Assembly: GCF_000968135.1 (NCBI RefSeq)
Contig: NZ_FO538765.1
Location: 248,001-312,000 of the forward strand
Reading direction: 5' to 3'
From: Magnetospira sp. QH-2
GTDB lineage: Bacteria > Pseudomonadota > Alphaproteobacteria > Rhodospirillales > Magnetospiraceae
Length of the DNA stretch: 64,000 nucleotides
Shown: positions 62,198 to 64,000 of the stretch, piece after piece
Layout of the letters: the number at the start of each line of letters is the position of its first letter
Numbering within the stretch: position 1 is the first letter of the stretch
The notes under the pieces: model-generated
Databases searched by the model: none
Told to the model about the DNA's origin: nothing
What the model saw: the letters and a program-made list of their open reading frames with translations, nothing else
Made by a program: the position numbers and the translations under genes

Positions 62198-63736
62198 TCA
62201 TGCGAAGGATGTATTGTCATCACCAGTGTCACTCATACGTATCGGTTTCTTCTCCGGATCCGGAGGTTTGATTTGCTGCCCTGTGACGGGGTCAAGAACG
62301 CCTTGATGTCGAAGAAATTTGCCCTTCGGAAGATACATCTCCCATTCCCCGCCGTGATTGTCGTCCCATTTCAGGTAGACCTTTTTGCCGCCCTCCATCT
62401 CGATGGTCTTCACGCCTTCACGACGGAGCTTCCTGCTATCCGCCGGTTTGGCGTTGTCAGCAATAAAGCCATAGGGGGTGCGAATATGGCGTGCGTGTTT
62501 TTGGGCCTCCTCGCGGAAGGCCTTGTCTGCCCTGTGGGCGACCGTGTCGCGGTAGTCGTCCCAGCCCTTGGCTCTGGGCCCGCCGATGGCTTTTCCCGGA
62601 TCGCCAGGACGTGGTGCCCCCGGCCCCTTTTCCGGTCTCCGCCGTCCCAGGCCGCCGCCCAGGGCCTCGCCGTAGAAATCGCCCAGGGCCTTTTCCGCCG
62701 GGGTGCGGGGCGGTTGGCGCAACCGGTTTCCCTGCTCGCTCAGGAACCGGTCCCGCTCGGTCTTGGTCTCCAGGTCGGCCCATTGATCGATCAGTTGCTG
62801 CTGCTCAGGGCTGTCGCTAAAAGCCTGACGCAGGCGACGACGCTGCTCGGGGGTCACCTGCTCGGTACGATGCATTTCCCGCAGGGCCTTCTTGCGCTCG
62901 CGACCGCCCGCCTGATGAACCTGAACCTGGGGGTCGCGATCCGGTCGGTGGACCGCCGGTGCCACGTCGTATCCGGTTTGCCGTTTGATGGTCTCGGCGA
63001 AAGTCGGAGGATTGGAATCGTCATAGACCGCGCCCGCGGCCCCCGTTGCCGCCGGGCGCAACCCCTTGCCGGCATTGATATGGTCATCGACCTTGCGCCG
63101 CGAGTCCGGGTCGGAATCGGCGACGGCCTTGGCCGACTGGCCGCCGGACAGGTCCACCGTGCCCGGAAAGGTGTTCTTGAACCATTGATCCACCTTGGGC
63201 CGGAGGATGTCGTTTTTCGGATGACCGTCCTTGAAGTAGCCCGGCGCGGTCATCACTTTCTGGTTCTCGGTGCAGGACCAGTCCAGGGGATCCTTGCAGG
63301 CGACAATCTCGTCGGCGACCGCCTGCGCGGTCACCGGGGATTTCCGGAAGTCCGTCTTATAGTCCTCTTGCGAGCCCACCGGCTGGACGGTGGGCTTGGA
63401 TTTCTCCTTGGCCATTTTCTCCAGTTGTTGGGTGGCCCAGCGATTGTTCTCCGATTGGGAAGGATCACCGCTGGCGGGTTGCGGGGTCTTGGGTTTGGTC
63501 AGGGTCTGGAAACCCTCGACGTCCGGGCTGACGGATGCCTGATTGGATGACGGCGCCAGCCAATCGTTGCCGCCGCCCAGGCCCGGCGACTGGTTGCCCA
63601 GGGGCCCGTCGTCCGGGGAGTGTGCCGTGAAGGCGGGGGCCGGTGCCAAGGCCGGTGACGACGGCGGGGACAGGTCCGGAGCGGCGGCAGCGGGGCTCTT
63701 GGTTTCCGGCATGGCTGATTGTTCGGTGGAACCCAT
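62198..63736 (-). CDS. Polymorphic toxin with colicin E3-like 16S rRNase domain
   Basis: A 512-residue protein. Residues about 1-110 are Pro/Ala/Ser rich and disordered; 110-440 are charged, with DDHINAGKGLRP and Arg-rich segments. The last about 70 residues resemble the cytotoxic domain of colicin E3/cloacin: KVYLKWDDNHGGEWEMY, LDPVTGQQIKPPDPEKK. D458, H461 and E464/E466 align with the catalytic Asp, His and Glu; the position of the catalytic Arg is Lys (about K496). The domain cleaves 16S rRNA in the decoding site. AAAGGAG precedes ATG 63736. No signal peptide. Confidence 0.78.
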   Translation of the reverse strand: MGSTEQSAMPETKSPAAAAPDLSPPSSPALAPAPAFTAHSPDDGPLGNQSPGLGGGNDWLAPSSNQASVSPDVEGFQTLTKPKTPQPASGDPSQSENNRWATQQLEKMAKEKSKPTVQPVGSQEDYKTDFRKSPVTAQAVADEIVACKDPLDWSCTENQKVMTAPGYFKDGHPKNDILRPKVDQWFKNTFPGTVDLSGGQSAKAVADSDPDSRRKVDDHINAGKGLRPAATGAAGAVYDDSNPPTFAETIKRQTGYDVAPAVHRPDRDPQVQVHQAGGRERKKALREMHRTEQVTPEQRRRLRQAFSDSPEQQQLIDQWADLETKTERDRFLSEQGNRLRQPPRTPAEKALGDFYGEALGGGLGRRRPEKGPGAPRPGDPGKAIGGPRAKGWDDYRDTVAHRADKAFREEAQKHARHIRTPYGFIADNAKPADSRKLRREGVKTIEMEGGKKVYLKWDDNHGGEWEMYLPKGKFLRHQGVLDPVTGQQIKPPDPEKKPIRMSDTGDDNTSFA

Positions 63737-63752
63737 GGCGGGTCTCCTTTCA

Positions 63753-63779
63753 TAAAAAAAACCGCCCCGAATGGAGCGG
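63753..63779 (-). terminator. Terminator hairpin in the leader of the toxin gene
   Basis: On the minus strand CCGCTCC pairs with GGGGCGG (one U-G) around ATTC and is followed by eight T residues, only about 17 bases before the toxin start. Any transcript entering the toxin gene must pass it, because no space for a promoter remains between it and the ribosome binding site. Confidence 0.72.
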
Positions 63780-63816
63780 CGTTGGCAGGGGCCGGGGGTG
63801 CCCCTATACTCCTCCC

Positions 63817-64000
63817 ATGCGTGTTTTTATGATTCTGATATGTCTGCTGATTTGGTCGATCCCGGCGCGGGCGGATTTCGCGGCGGGCATGGGGGCCTAC
63901 GAGGCCGGGGACTTTGTCGCGGCCCGGGAGGCCTGGCATCCCCTGGCCGAGGCGGGGGATCCCCGGGCGCAATACTGGATGGGCGATCTCTATCGCTTCG
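63817..64000 (+). CDS. Sel1-repeat secreted protein, N-terminal part (partial)
   Basis: ATG 63817 starts a signal peptide (MRVFMILICLLIWSIPARA) followed by GAYEAGDFVAAREAWHPLAE and AGDPRAQYWMGDLY, the start of Sel1 tetratricopeptide-like repeats. The gene runs off the right edge. It is divergent from the toxin gene, and TATACT near 63805 could be its -10 box. Confidence 0.82.
   Translation, partial: MRVFMILICLLIWSIPARADFAAGMGAYEAGDFVAAREAWHPLAEAGDPRAQYWMGDLYRF

Noticed and set aside
1..64000. CRISPR arrays
   Set aside because: No regularly spaced direct repeats were seen on either strand.

Overview
The window looks like chromosome from a GC-rich alphaproteobacterium, most plausibly Rhodospirillales-like. 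Evidence: the block order ribF-ileS-lspA-DUF3035-M16-M16, the blocks prs-rplY-pth-ychF and lgt-midA-pgeF, a phasin gene, an EnvZ/OmpR-type pair, and a group 1e [NiFe] hydrogenase of the kind known from purple bacteria. I cannot name the species from sequence reading alone.

Layout. 1-3.9 kb: the end of a hydrogenase operon (hynS tail, isp1, isp2, hynL) with a strong terminator. 3.9-8 kb: minus-strand genes for a DsbA-fold oxidoreductase, a TetR regulator, RlmN, LrgAB and a bacteriohemerythrin. 8.1-9.5 kb: asd, preceded by what reads as a complete threonine attenuator (leader peptide, antiterminator, terminator). 9.5-11.3 kb: an IS110-family element, palindromes and one copy of a short MITE-like repeat. 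11.3-14.5 kb: malic enzyme and tRNA-Gly(CCC). 14.6-19.7 kb: radical SAM protein, ApaG, FolE, a globin-coupled diguanylate cyclase and TrkH. 20.5-24.5 kb: four predicted lipoprotein genes, including a trypsin-like protease and a TraT-like protein. 24.5-27.8 kb: zwf, gnd and pgl for glucose-6-phosphate oxidation. 27.8-38.2 kb: SulP transporter, ychF, pth, rplY, prs, a lipoprotein, pgeF, midA, lgt, hldD. 38.3-45.2 kb: UbiK-like, YbjN, proC, a TetR/COQ9-like protein, phasin, a two-component system, a MarR regulator and a branched-chain aminotransferase, then the second MITE copy. 45.3-53.8 kb: DUF3750, two M16 peptidase homologues, DUF3035, lspA, ileS, ribF.

The last 10 kb is accessory. It holds a GSU2403-type nucleotidyltransferase-fold gene, a MaoC hydratase, and then, on the minus strand, a set that reads as an antagonism or lysis island. 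In transcription order it has a 512-residue protein ending in a colicin E3-like 16S rRNase domain, a DUF6980-like protein as candidate immunity partner, a start-less metallopeptidase fragment that resembles an orphan toxin cassette, a peptidoglycan-binding-repeat protein plus a truncated second copy, a membrane/coiled-coil protein, a SleB-type cell-wall hydrolase and a 3-TM holin. No capsid or tail genes are visible. A formylglycine-enzyme-like gene and an exported protein of unknown function lie at the break in the truncated copy.

Two regulatory themes recur. TGC/GCA-rich motifs sit upstream of both the phasin and the MaoC (PhaJ-like) gene, suggesting shared control of polyhydroxyalkanoate functions. 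Several genes of the terminal island are separated by hairpins, two of which keep their fold despite sequence divergence.
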